Shown piece by piece: positions 1 through 8,173 of a DNA stretch of 31,795 bases (positions are counted from its first letter, which is position 1; each line of letters starts with the position of its first letter). This DNA comes from a virus. Under the pieces are notes generated by a model. The model saw only the letters and a program-made list of their open reading frames with translations, was not told the origin of the DNA and made no database searches. The stretch lies in the IMG/VR virus record IMGVR_UViG_3300025141_010110, positions 1 through 31,795 of that record. One strand, 5' to 3'. The position numbers and the translations under genes are program-made.

Positions 1-368
1 TAATCAGAAAAATCGTAGTTGGTATTTGCTAAAACCAATAAAACTGAATCTTCGCTGTGATATATTTGTTCATCCCATATCATCTCTGGAATGTATAAGG
101 CTCTGCTTGGTTCATCTAAAACATAATTCCTTTTTGTTTTACCATCATCACAAGCAACAGTTACTCTACCACTTACAGCAATTAAAATCTGTTTAGTTTT
201 ATGGTGACTGTGCTTTCCTCTATCATTTTGATCGTGAACATCATACACATAAAACATTCTTTTCACATCAAATGGTATATCTCTATCTAATTCAATTGGA
301 GTCAACTTACCATCTGGCTCAATAAATGATTTTAAATTAAATTCTTTTACATCTTTAAGAGTTGTCAT
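1..368 (-). CDS. Sugar 3,4-ketoisomerase, FdtA/QdtA-like cupin (partial)
   Basis: The gene is cut by the left edge of the window; 122 codons from the start are visible. The protein reads as a cupin of the FdtA/QdtA/WxcM type, which converts dTDP-4-keto-6-deoxyglucose to its 3-keto isomer in the cytoplasm for deoxy-aminosugar synthesis. The visible support is the HSHHKTKQ segment around residues 50-57, which resembles the conserved GxHAHK region of the family, followed by the SGRVTVACDDG beta-strand pattern and the ALYIPEMIWDEQ segment. The start ATG at 368 overlaps the stop of the upstream RmlC-like gene as ATGA, so the two are probably translationally coupled. Together with the RmlC-like, C-methyltransferase and glycosyltransferase genes it points to synthesis of a modified deoxysugar. 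The C-terminus and any fused domain cannot be seen. Confidence 0.72.
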   Translation of the reverse strand, partial: MTTLKDVKEFNLKSFIEPDGKLTPIELDRDIPFDVKRMFYVYDVHDQNDRGKHSHHKTKQILIAVSGRVTVACDDGKTKRNYVLDEPSRALYIPEMIWDEQIYHSEDSVLLVLANTNYDFSD

Positions 369-748
369 TTATTCTCCGCTGCCCACTCTTCACCAAAATG
401 TCCTACTGGAACTCTAAACTCATCATCTGGATTATATTTCTCCGTTAGATAATAGAGTAGTATAGAACCTGGCTCTAAAGCTTTATAACCATGATATACA
501 CCTGGCTTCATCTCAATCACCTGTGGATTTTTATCTGATAAATAAACGAATTCACAACCATCTTCTTCTGTAGCCATACCTACTTTGAAAGAACCTTTAA
601 TACAAGTCCAATAGTCTGATTGTATATCGTGTTTATGCCAAGCGACAATGTGTTCTGTACTATTAACATATGAAACATTTATTTGTCCATCTATAACTTC
701 AAAAACATCTAATAACCTTTGAGCTCTATCATCCTCATTATAATACAT
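365..748 (-). CDS. RmlC-like dTDP-sugar epimerase (cupin)
   Basis: A 127-residue cupin resembling dTDP-4-dehydrorhamnose 3,5-epimerase (RmlC family), shorter than the usual 175-185 residues. The visible support is WHKHDIQSDYWTCIKG (residues 37-52; H38 and H40 are candidate active-site histidines), the PGVYHGY segment, and LLYYLTEKYNPDDEFR near the C-terminus, which matches the family's tail pattern of a tyrosine followed by PxDE. It probably epimerises a 4-keto-6-deoxysugar nucleotide in the cytoplasm. It lies between the C-methyltransferase gene (10-base gap upstream) and the FdtA-like gene (ATGA overlap downstream), so all three may act on one NDP-sugar. The exact reaction (3,5- or only 3- or 5-epimerisation) cannot be read from the sequence. 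Confidence 0.72.
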   Translation of the reverse strand: MYYNEDDRAQRLLDVFEVIDGQINVSYVNSTEHIVAWHKHDIQSDYWTCIKGSFKVGMATEEDGCEFVYLSDKNPQVIEMKPGVYHGYKALEPGSILLYYLTEKYNPDDEFRVPVGHFGEEWAAENK

Positions 749-758
749 ATCAATCTCC

Positions 759-1937
759 TTATGAAAATACCATTATTTCTGGCACATGCGTAATAAACTG
801 ACCACCGCTCTCTACAAACTCACTTTCCTTATTAGCAATCAAATCCTTAAAGTTCCAAGCACCCAAGAAAGCGTAATCATATTCTTTTAACCTAACATGA
901 TTTCTATCTACTACTGGTATTAAAGAACCAGGCGCTAAAGTTCCTTGCTTATCAGGTGTCGTATCTGTTATACAGTCAATTAAATCTGAATCAATTCCAC
1001 AATAATTAAATACAGTTGTAGACTTTGATGTGGCGCCAATACTGATTACTTTCTTACCTTCATTCTTTAATTTGTTTAATAAATCTACTAAGTCTTTTTT
1101 AGACTTCTCAATCCTCTCAGCAAATATCTGATAGGTTTGGAAATTATCAACTCCAAACTCTTTTTCTCTCATTAGGTTATCCAAAACAGTATGTTTAACA
1201 TCAACCGAATTATCTTTAGTAGCATATATTCTGTTAGAACCACCGTGAACTGATAGATTATCTATATCAAAAAGAGTTAAACCGTTCTTCTTTAATATAT
1301 TATCCAAAGCTGTGACTGAGAATACATGCGCATGTTCATCGTATATTTGGTCGTATGAACCTCTCTCTAACATTCTAAGTAGAGAAGGATCCTCAAATAC
1401 AAAGACACCATCGTCACTAAGTAAGTTAGCGACTGAACTAAAGCAGTCATCTAAGTCCTGTATGTGGCAAATACAATTAGCAGAATAAATCAAATCCATA
1501 TTTCCATGCTCTGATTTTATTTTTTGAGACAGTTCCTTATTCCAAAATTCCGCATATGTTTCATATCCCATATCATCAGTTATATCAGCAAAATTACCAC
1601 AAGGCTCAACACAAACTGCAGTTGTGGGATCAAAGTGTCTTATAAATGGTCCGTCATTTGAACCAATCTCCATTACATTTACTGGCCTAAATTCTTCTGT
1701 TAACATCTCAGCTACCGATTTAAAGTGGTTAACCATTGGTGTTGACATTGAAGTATTGTATTTGTAATCTTCGTTGAACATCATCTCCGGCTTTACAAAG
1801 TCTTTCATAGAAACCAATTTAGTTTCTTCATCAAACACAACTTTCAAATCATAAAAGAATTCAGAATGATACTCATCTTCTTTTACAAAATTATTTGCAA
1901 TAGGCTGTTTGCCTAAATCTAAAAACTCTCTTTTCAT
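759..1937 (-). CDS. NDP-hexose C-methyltransferase-like protein, zinc-binding cysteines missing
   Basis: A 392-residue SAM-dependent methyltransferase of the TylC3/NovU sugar C-methyltransferase type. In order it has a reduced N-terminal module (FLDLGKQPIANNF, residues 5-17), a class I methyltransferase domain with SAM motif VMEIGSNDG (88-96), the YDEHAHVFS segment (199-207) that matches the family's catalytic region, and a C-terminal C-methyltransferase domain. In usual members a zinc site of CxxC pairs precedes and follows the LDLGxQPxAN motif. Here the protein starts right at that motif and neither cysteine pair is present, so zinc is probably not bound. The ATG overlaps the FkbM gene's stop as ATGA, and no earlier start is needed. 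It would add a methyl branch to a 4-keto-deoxysugar made with the neighbouring cupin enzymes. Substrate unknown. Confidence 0.8.
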   Translation of the reverse strand: MKREFLDLGKQPIANNFVKEDEYHSEFFYDLKVVFDEETKLVSMKDFVKPEMMFNEDYKYNTSMSTPMVNHFKSVAEMLTEEFRPVNVMEIGSNDGPFIRHFDPTTAVCVEPCGNFADITDDMGYETYAEFWNKELSQKIKSEHGNMDLIYSANCICHIQDLDDCFSSVANLLSDDGVFVFEDPSLLRMLERGSYDQIYDEHAHVFSVTALDNILKKNGLTLFDIDNLSVHGGSNRIYATKDNSVDVKHTVLDNLMREKEFGVDNFQTYQIFAERIEKSKKDLVDLLNKLKNEGKKVISIGATSKSTTVFNYCGIDSDLIDCITDTTPDKQGTLAPGSLIPVVDRNHVRLKEYDYAFLGAWNFKDLIANKESEFVESGGQFITHVPEIMVFS

Positions 1938-2584
1938 AATAACTCCTTGTTTAAAAATAGTAAGTCTTTTTGAACTACCTCATCACCATCGTAGTGTTCA
2001 CCTATACTCATTTTTTCTTCAAATCCTATACTATCCATATAGTCTACAACTTCATAACTCGTTGGTGCTCCAACATTATATTCAGTATAAGCGACTTCTA
2101 ATGTGATAGCGGATGCTTTACTAACTAAATTTTCACCACCTCTAAGAATATCCAATTCAGAACCTTGGGTATCTATCTTAATTAATTGAAATGTAGTTTC
2201 AGCTTCAAACAAATCATCTAATCTCTGTAACCTAACAATATTCTCTTGTACAAGTTGTGGAATATCCCAGTAGTTTTTTTCTTTATAATATGAATTACCT
2301 TCTGTGTGTGGTTTATCACTTCGAGTATAAAAAGTAACCTCTCTTTCTTCATCACCCAAAGCTGCTATAAGGTATTCATCTCTATTGTTGTTTGTAATAT
2401 TTATCAAAGCATTTTCATGTAGTGGATTTGCCTCAATCATAAAAATAAAAGAATTATACCAAACTGCTTTAGCCCAACTATAAAACTGACCTGAATGTGC
2501 GCCTATATCAAGTATAGATGAGGGATTAACACCCAAATCTCTAGCTTCATATAATCTCATCATTTCACCATTTCGATATGCCAT
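1934..2584 (-). CDS. FkbM family SAM-dependent methyltransferase
   Basis: A 216-residue protein with the FkbM layout: SAM-binding SILDIGAHSG (residues 23-32), an acidic residue after the second strand (MIEANP, 49-54), and the hallmark LIKIDTQGSELDILRGG (134-150). FkbM enzymes usually methylate hydroxyl groups of sugars or polyketides, and are common in O-antigen, capsule and phage glycan clusters. The start at 2584 is supported by GGAG eight bases upstream, although it lies inside the end of the previous gene (20-base overlap). Downstream it overlaps the C-methyltransferase gene as ATGA. It probably O-methylates the glycan built by the surrounding glycosyltransferases. The acceptor cannot be deduced. 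Confidence 0.85.
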   Translation of the reverse strand: MAYRNGEMMRLYEARDLGVNPSSILDIGAHSGQFYSWAKAVWYNSFIFMIEANPLHENALINITNNNRDEYLIAALGDEEREVTFYTRSDKPHTEGNSYYKEKNYWDIPQLVQENIVRLQRLDDLFEAETTFQLIKIDTQGSELDILRGGENLVSKASAITLEVAYTEYNVGAPTSYEVVDYMDSIGFEEKMSIGEHYDGDEVVQKDLLFLNKELL

Positions 2585-3320
2585 TTAAATACTCCAATAT
2601 TTCTACCCCTTCACATACTCGTTTTATATCTTTATAATATCTACCATGACCTTTACTCGCATCTACTCCCCAAGGTTTATGTAATCCAAATGGAGCTTTA
2701 TCATCCAAAGGATATATATAACCATTATCTATAGAGAAATTCAAAACCTCTCTCACAGTTGGTTTGGTTCTTATTCTATCTGTTACGAAATAATCTTCAC
2801 AAGGATTGCCACCTTCTTGTAAGTATGGTTCTAACTCATTCTTTATAATATCCAACATAAAACTTTTCTTTCTAATAGATACACCACCATTCATAACTCT
2901 ATCATATGATTCATTAACAGATTGCGGATTAAACTTCTTACCCCACCATCCACCTATATAATCAAAATGTTCAAAATCTTCAACCTTATATTCTGAATTA
3001 GGACATAGCATCGAATCACATTCAAAGTATAATACAGTTTCACCAACTACTTGATTCCAAAAATCTTCAGTTAACATAATTTCTGTACTTGAATCATCAG
3101 CACTAATAGACTCTATGTTGAGATTAGTAAATGTAGTTTTCTTTTTAACATCACTCAAAAAATCATCATCAAACATAATGTCTTTAATATAGCCGTAGTT
3201 ATCAGACCCATGAAATATTTGTAACTCCCACTCATCTGGCAAAATAGACATAACATTACATAACACAAAGTGAAGAGCTTTATGTTTTCTAGTCTCTACT
3301 ATTACTGCTACTTTTTTCAT
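2565..3320 (-). CDS. DUF5672-type glycosyltransferase-like protein
   Basis: 251 residues when started at the ATG at 3320. That start overlaps the stop of the upstream gene as ATGA and gives a clean beta-strand N-terminus (KKVAVIVETRKH). A longer reading from 3353 would add 11 unlikely residues. The protein shows a GT-A-like core: an acidic motif in YFECDSMLCPNS, then YIGGWWG, NGGVSIRKKSFM and EDYFVTDR. This order matches the DUF5672 family, which accompanies glycosyltransferases in polysaccharide clusters. It likely transfers a sugar from a nucleotide donor. Donor and acceptor are unknown. Confidence 0.72.
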   Translation of the reverse strand: MKKVAVIVETRKHKALHFVLCNVMSILPDEWELQIFHGSDNYGYIKDIMFDDDFLSDVKKKTTFTNLNIESISADDSSTEIMLTEDFWNQVVGETVLYFECDSMLCPNSEYKVEDFEHFDYIGGWWGKKFNPQSVNESYDRVMNGGVSIRKKSFMLDIIKNELEPYLQEGGNPCEDYFVTDRIRTKPTVREVLNFSIDNGYIYPLDDKAPFGLHKPWGVDASKGHGRYYKDIKRVCEGVEILEYLNGISKW

Positions 3321-3757
3321 TTCTTCCTCATAAAACATAACATAGTTGGCCATTGATATGTTTGTCCTTTTGGACTAGTATATTTATCTACCCCAATTTT
3401 TGTTTCACACCAATCTAATTCACTTCTAATTTTACTAATCATTCCAGCTGATATGTAATTTGTTTCAGTAACCATATCGTCACCATTTCGTAAACTATAT
3501 AATAAATCTGTAGTCAAGGTATCTCCATCCTGTATAACTTTGTATCCGTATAACCAAGGCCATTGATTACTACAACTATGCAAATCTTCTATAACATACA
3601 GACCACCAGACTTCAAAGAGTTCCACAAATAATTTAATGAAGTTTGCATTTGCTCCATAGTATGTCCGCCATCATCAATTATCATATCAAAGTCTCCACC
3701 ATGTTCTGATAGAAATCTTTGTAAATCATCAACATTTGATTGGTCTCCTTCAAACAT
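3317..3757 (-). pseudogene. Class I methyltransferase, 3' fragment of a split gene
   Basis: A 146-codon fragment carrying the second half of a SAM-dependent methyltransferase. It begins MFEGDQSN, then has FDMIIDDGGHTMEQ, the SGGLYVIEDLH segment, and a C-terminal region ending FMRKK. The SAM motif I half lies in the other fragment (3769-4128). The two are separated by an exact 86-base tandem duplication. Removing one copy gives a continuous 726-base reading frame (241 residues) in which the N-terminal part runs directly into FEGDQSN. The ATG at 3757 is internal to the ancestral gene and has only a weak AGG upstream, so an independent protein is doubtful. The intact product would resemble small methyltransferases found in sugar and antibiotic clusters. 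Confidence 0.75.
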
Positions 3758-3912
3758 AATAGACCTATCTAAATAAGGATTACCCTCTTGTAATCTATTG
3801 AATTCCTCAACGCCATATTTAAATATTGGTCTCCTTCAAACATAATAGACCTATCTAAATAAGGATTACCCTCTTGTAATCTATTGAATTCCTCAACGCC
3901 ATATTTAAATAT
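3739..3912. repeat. Exact tandem duplication, 86-base period
   Basis: Bases 3739-3826 and 3825-3912 are identical (88 matching bases, period 86). The sequence differs immediately outside both ends. No mismatch separates the copies, so the duplication is very recent, unstable, or an artefact. It lies wholly inside the methyltransferase gene and shifts its frame. Confidence 0.95.
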
Positions 3913-4128
3913 ATCATAACCATACACTTTGGCATTAGGAAAATATTCTAACCATAACCTATGAGATCTTCCTGTTTCTACACCTATCTCTAATACTTTT
4001 TTAAAGTCGTCTTTTGGATTATATTCAGGTGTGGTATTATTTTCTAATACATCAACGTAGTGTTGAGTATACCCTAATTCAAGAGCATCTACATCATATT
4101 TAATTGTTAATTCTTTAAGTGTAGCCAC
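3769..4128 (-). pseudogene. Class I methyltransferase, 5' fragment of a split gene
   Basis: 119 codons with a GTG start at 4128 that overlaps the upstream stop by one base (TAGTG). It contains KKVLEIGVETGRSHRLW, the SAM-binding motif I, followed by AKVYGYDIFKYG, the second strand with its acidic residue. After FEGDQ the frame runs through the second copy of an 86-base repeat out of phase and ends after a meaningless tail (YLNMALRNSIDYKRVILI). The repeat length is not a multiple of three, so it causes a +2 shift. This fragment lacks the second half of the fold and is unlikely to be active. Loss of one repeat copy, by slippage or recombination, would restore the whole gene. Confidence 0.75.
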
Positions 4129-4877
4129 TATATCCTCTCTTCTAAATAATGATCCTGAACATTTGTATGTCCTACGTGTAGTATAATTTCATTACCACAT
4201 CCTATATAACCACTTCCAACTCCCCATTGTTGTGGCATTGAATAAGGATGTATACCAGTATTCCAACTAGCCCTACTCATCTGTAATGGTGCTCTTTTTG
4301 GATTAGTCTCCATCAATCTACAGAACTCACTCAACCAAGCTCTACCTCTATTATCACTCACATCAAAACTACACCACCATAAATCATAGGTTAATAAATT
4401 ACCCCTACTTTCATCTTCATCCAAATGATAATCACCATCGTTTCCTCTTGTGTGTATACCATCAACCTTTACCATCTGTCTTTCATTGGTTGGAACACAA
4501 ACACCAAACCTTTTTGTTATTGGTAAAATGGTTCTAACATCTGGTGAAACAAACATAAGGTCTGAATCAACCGATATAGCAACATCAGCAGTTGACTCCA
4601 ATAAACCTTTAGCTTCGTAATAATCACAACAATGCCAGCCCCATCTATGATTAGACTTTGTAAAAGGACTTTCGTCTATATCAACTAACCTCACTTCAAC
4701 ATCAGGATAATTCTTACCTAACTCTTTAATATCAGTATACAATGTTAACTTAGCTTCTGGAAAGAATTTCTTTACAGAAGAATATGTTGGGTCTAGTCTG
4801 TGTTCATCAGTAAAACTATCTGGCTGATTAGCAGTAGACCTTGAACCAAATTCTGAAAATATGAACTCTACATTCAT
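4128..4877 (-). CDS. GT-A-fold glycosyltransferase-like protein
   Basis: A 249-residue protein with a nucleotide-diphospho-sugar transferase pattern. ISVDSDLMFVSPDV gives an acidic DxD-type motif for divalent metal and sugar-nucleotide binding. An N-terminal region relating positions of strands (AKLTLYTDIKEL, VEVRLVDIDESP) precedes it, and the C-terminal half is rich in tryptophan and histidine (WWCSFDVSDNRG, ILHVGHTN). I do not recognise a named family. The ATG at 4877 overlaps the cytidylyltransferase stop by one base, and its stop overlaps the next gene's start. Its place inside a run of glycosyltransferases supports a role in glycan assembly. Confidence 0.6.
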   Translation of the reverse strand: MNVEFIFSEFGSRSTANQPDSFTDEHRLDPTYSSVKKFFPEAKLTLYTDIKELGKNYPDVEVRLVDIDESPFTKSNHRWGWHCCDYYEAKGLLESTADVAISVDSDLMFVSPDVRTILPITKRFGVCVPTNERQMVKVDGIHTRGNDGDYHLDEDESRGNLLTYDLWWCSFDVSDNRGRAWLSEFCRLMETNPKRAPLQMSRASWNTGIHPYSMPQQWGVGSGYIGCGNEIILHVGHTNVQDHYLEERI

Positions 4878-5302
4878 TAACCTCTCTCCTTAACAATTTT
4901 AGCTATGGTATTAGTAGTACTATAATCATGATCTCTACTATTGAATATTATATCGATTGGCAAATCATCTCCTGTGAATGGTTTTCCTTTATGGTCTGCA
5001 CCTAATATACGAACATCTATCATATCTACATTTTCAGATAGGTATTTATATAGTGCTGGTTCACCATCATATAGAAATGCGTCATCTACATATTTATTTG
5101 ACTTCACCATAAATAACCTTTCATCAGGAGACCATATAGGTTCATTTTTAGCTCTACCATCTGGTTGACTAACTTTAGTTTTATATTCATTGACACCAAC
5201 TATTAAGTGTTCACAATACTGTTTGCATTCCTCTAACATCATAACATGACCTGGATGCACGATGTCAAAATAACCACTTGTAAATCCCACGACCATTCTC
5301 AA
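4877..5302 (-). CDS. Glycerol-3-phosphate/sugar cytidylyltransferase-like protein
   Basis: A 141-residue nucleotidyltransferase of the TagD/RfaE C-terminal type. The signature HxGH is present as HPGH (residues 16-19) after GYFDIVHPGH, with VGVNEY in the next strand. The C-terminal SRDHDYSTTNTIAKI matches the ISTT-type nucleotide-binding motif of the family. These enzymes join CTP (or ATP) to a phosphorylated polyol or heptose to give an activated sugar. The length is close to that of TagD. It starts ATGA-coupled to the preceding glycosyltransferase. In this cassette it would supply an activated donor for one of the glycosyltransferases. Whether the substrate is glycerol phosphate, a heptose phosphate or another compound is not visible. 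Confidence 0.82.
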   Translation of the reverse strand: MRMVVGFTSGYFDIVHPGHVMMLEECKQYCEHLIVGVNEYKTKVSQPDGRAKNEPIWSPDERLFMVKSNKYVDDAFLYDGEPALYKYLSENVDMIDVRILGADHKGKPFTGDDLPIDIIFNSRDHDYSTTNTIAKIVKERG

Positions 5303-6063
5303 AATAGTTCCTCATAAGTTCTTTCTATCCAATAATTAGCATCTCTACCCATTGGATTTTGTGGTATTGAATTAAAATGATAAATCCAACCAGCATCCAA
5401 ATAATGTAACTCATCAGTCCACCACTCTTGACCATGAACCACCAACAAATTCTTTCTAAATAAATCTTGTAAGTTATAGCAGCTTGGTAAATACTTAACA
5501 TCTACTTCTTCTTTATGTAACATATAATTTACTATAGTTTGATCAGTACCACATTTTAGTTCATCAATAGTCTTAGTAATCTTTTCACTATTTTCATTAT
5601 AATACGACTTCATAGTATTAAAAAAATCTTTATGATTATAGTTAACAATCTGAAATCCCCCATTGATATAATTCCAAGGATGTATTCTCATACCATCAAA
5701 TAATTTATCACCAAATCCTCTAATACTTCTTAACACCCATTCATAACAACCATCAACTCTTACTCCACAATATTGAGCTTCGGTCTCTTCAAAGAAGTTT
5801 GGACAATCTGGATGAACAATCGTATCAGCATCAACCATAAGAACTTGATCATATTGAATACCATTAGCCTCTAATATATCAAAAAGATAGTACCTTTGCC
5901 AAGTGATTTTCATATACTCCACAGGGTACAATAAATCTTCCCATATCAATAACTCACAATTATTCTTATCACACCACCTTTTCCAACTCTTGACAGAATA
6001 AGAATAAGAATCACTTCTACCATTACCTAAATCTATATTTGGAATGAAAACTACATTCTTCAT
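5299..6063 (-). CDS. GT-A-fold glycosyltransferase (GT8-like)
   Basis: 254 residues. The core has QVLMVDADTIVHP, with the DxD metal-binding motif. It is followed by YCGVRVDGCYEW, the acceptor-side NYINGGFQIVNYNHKDF, and CGTDQTIVNYML. This order (DxD, NGGxxxxN, DQxxxN) matches the architecture of GT8-like and related retaining glycosyltransferases. It would act on the cytoplasmic side with a nucleotide sugar. It overlaps both neighbours by four bases, so it belongs to the same polycistronic unit. The family call is by motif order only. Confidence 0.72.
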   Translation of the reverse strand: MKNVVFIPNIDLGNGRSDSYSYSVKSWKRWCDKNNCELLIWEDLLYPVEYMKITWQRYYLFDILEANGIQYDQVLMVDADTIVHPDCPNFFEETEAQYCGVRVDGCYEWVLRSIRGFGDKLFDGMRIHPWNYINGGFQIVNYNHKDFFNTMKSYYNENSEKITKTIDELKCGTDQTIVNYMLHKEEVDVKYLPSCYNLQDLFRKNLLVVHGQEWWTDELHYLDAGWIYHFNSIPQNPMGRDANYWIERTYEELF

Positions 6064-6749
6064 TTTTTGCCTATATGTGGATTTGTATCTCTGTAAAAAT
6101 ATTCGTTATCTCTAGAGTCACCATCCATATAATTAAACTTCAAATCATTCTTCCAAGCACAGTAATTAAAACTCAATTGGTCTCTCTTACTATTATACTT
6201 TATTTCTGTCCACCAATCTTCCATTGTCCTTATACAATCATCCTCATTGTGCCTTCTCAAAATTACCATACCTGTTATTAAACCATTGTTTGCTGGATAC
6301 CTTAAGATCCTATATCGTTCCATTTGTTTTTGAATAACATAGGGATTGTCTTTATAATTTAAAATACCCCTCTCTGGACTTACCTTCATATTTTTCTCAC
6401 CCAAATCAAATATGGTCTGAGCTTCATCATACGCAGAATTTCTAGCATCCAGATGATTGTTCCCATGACTAAAAAAAGCAACATTAGCATCACTTAGATA
6501 TTTCTCAATCAATTCATCCAAGTTACCCCTAACAGTCATATTACCATCTATAAAAATGCTATACTCATAATCCTGTAAGTGTCTGTGTGGTAGAACTTTA
6601 AATCTCTTAGCGTTTCTATTATTATCTTCGTATAATGATAAGCTATTATCTTCACTAAAACATTTCCAATCCCAGCCATCTGGTAAATTTTGTTTCTGAA
6701 CTTCATCGTAGCCACCGAATATAGAAGTATATACTACATTACTTGACAT
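6060..6749 (-). CDS. DUF616-type glycosyltransferase-like protein
   Basis: 229 residues with the DUF616 (TOD1/MUCI70-like) pattern: VVYTSIFGGYDEV at the N-terminus, then WDWKCFSED, the LPHRHLQDYEYSIFIDGNMTV segment with the conserved xDGN, and RYPANNGLITGMVILRRHN. Members are predicted glycosyltransferases and occur in capsule and O-antigen clusters. Its start lies 16 bases inside the upstream gene, and its stop is ATGA-coupled to the next. Its donor and acceptor are unknown. Confidence 0.75.
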   Translation of the reverse strand: MSSNVVYTSIFGGYDEVQKQNLPDGWDWKCFSEDNSLSLYEDNNRNAKRFKVLPHRHLQDYEYSIFIDGNMTVRGNLDELIEKYLSDANVAFFSHGNNHLDARNSAYDEAQTIFDLGEKNMKVSPERGILNYKDNPYVIQKQMERYRILRYPANNGLITGMVILRRHNEDDCIRTMEDWWTEIKYNSKRDQLSFNYCAWKNDLKFNYMDGDSRDNEYFYRDTNPHIGKK

Positions 6750-8173
6750 ATTATTCCCTCATAATCTTTCAATATTTTATGTGCCGTTTTCTCAAAGACA
6801 ACATTTTTCTTATGCCCTATTTTCTTAATAACCTTTAATGCTCCACCGTGCACTAATTCGTCTATACATTTCATTACTGTATTTGGAAACAACCCATAGT
6901 CATCAAAAAACAATAATGGTTTATTAAAATAATTTATAGCATTTATAATATCTCTTTTTACAAAATCATATTCATGCACACAATCAATAAAAACAACTTG
7001 GTGATCTTTATCAAAATCCCATGGTGCACCATACACGTCTTTAACAATGTAATCTATATTTGTTTTACTACTATTGAACTCCCTTGCTGCTTGAATCCTA
7101 GCTGGATCATAATCTACAGCTGTTACCTTATTGAAGTACCCACTTAATACGTGAGTTGTGTATCCTAAAGAACATCCTATCTCAATTACATTCTTATCTT
7201 TAAAATCATCCCCTAAAAAATCTATCAAATCACCTTTAAACTTTAATGAGGTAGTAGTCTTAGACTCAAACTTATCAGGAGCTGATAAATGAATTCTTTT
7301 ATACTCATCATCTAAAAGATTCTCACCACGAACAAAATTATGAGCTATTGGAAATTGTCTCTGCACACTATAAACTTCTGAATATCTAGTTACCAATTGA
7401 GAAGTTCCACATTGATTGCCTACATTATATCTAGCTCTGGATTTAATATACAACTGAATTCGTACTGGCATATTTCTCATATCTAATGCTCTGTCTATAA
7501 AATCAAATTCAGTTTGTTCAATTGGTCTCTCAGTCCAATAAAAATGTTTTAATGTTGGATCGATAACATCACATATTATCTTATCCATAGTGTAATCGTA
7601 TCTATCTGATATCAATAGACAGCCAAAATCATTATCGCCGATATACTCTTTTATGATAGCATCACCCAATTCTATTTCTTCATCAGACCAATATAGCTCT
7701 GGCTGAGAATCCTCATATTCACTTTCTTTAAATTGCCAGAACTTCAACATCTGTTCAACCAATGGAATGTCTGTACTATCTTTATCATAGACTCTATAGT
7801 GATCGTGAAATATTTCACCATCATACTCATCTACAAAATCATCAACATAAGGATTATGTTTAAATACATTCTCTACATTAGTAAATGGATTACTCCAAGC
7901 ATTCCAATTACCAGCATACTGACTAAACAACTTTTCCAATAAAGCAATTGACGGAACATAGACTTTACAATCAGGATATTTCTCTTTAAGTAAACGCGGC
8001 ATCGCTGATATGATTCCCCAATCTCCGATTCCATGAGCAGTTCTCATAACCATAAACTCTTTTCTATCCAAAGACTCATCTGGTATAGCTAAACCATCCG
8101 ATTTTTCAAATCCAAGAGTATTCGTTTCCTCGACTGGATAAACTTTATTATCTACAATTCTCCAAAAAATCAT
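6734..8173 (-). CDS. Glycosyltransferase (GT9-like) fused to a SAM methyltransferase
   Basis: 479 residues with two apparent modules. Residues about 38-280 resemble ADP-heptose-type GT9 enzymes: RTAHGIGDWGIISAMPRLLKEKYP recalls the GxGDxxxxxPxL N-terminal loop, and CGTSQLVTRYSEVY (255-268) recalls the acceptor/donor loop region. Residues about 310-479 are a class I methyltransferase with VIEIGCSLG (329-337), the acidic second strand TAVDYDP, and VVFIDCVHEYDFVKRDI. A linker of roughly 30 residues joins them. This suggests one polypeptide that adds and methylates a sugar, or couples a capping methylation to transfer. It overlaps the GT2 gene by four bases and the DUF616 gene by 16. The GT9 assignment is weaker than the methyltransferase assignment. 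Confidence 0.7.
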   Translation of the reverse strand: MIFWRIVDNKVYPVEETNTLGFEKSDGLAIPDESLDRKEFMVMRTAHGIGDWGIISAMPRLLKEKYPDCKVYVPSIALLEKLFSQYAGNWNAWSNPFTNVENVFKHNPYVDDFVDEYDGEIFHDHYRVYDKDSTDIPLVEQMLKFWQFKESEYEDSQPELYWSDEEIELGDAIIKEYIGDNDFGCLLISDRYDYTMDKIICDVIDPTLKHFYWTERPIEQTEFDFIDRALDMRNMPVRIQLYIKSRARYNVGNQCGTSQLVTRYSEVYSVQRQFPIAHNFVRGENLLDDEYKRIHLSAPDKFESKTTTSLKFKGDLIDFLGDDFKDKNVIEIGCSLGYTTHVLSGYFNKVTAVDYDPARIQAAREFNSSKTNIDYIVKDVYGAPWDFDKDHQVVFIDCVHEYDFVKRDIINAINYFNKPLLFFDDYGLFPNTVMKCIDELVHGGALKVIKKIGHKKNVVFEKTAHKILKDYEGIICQVM

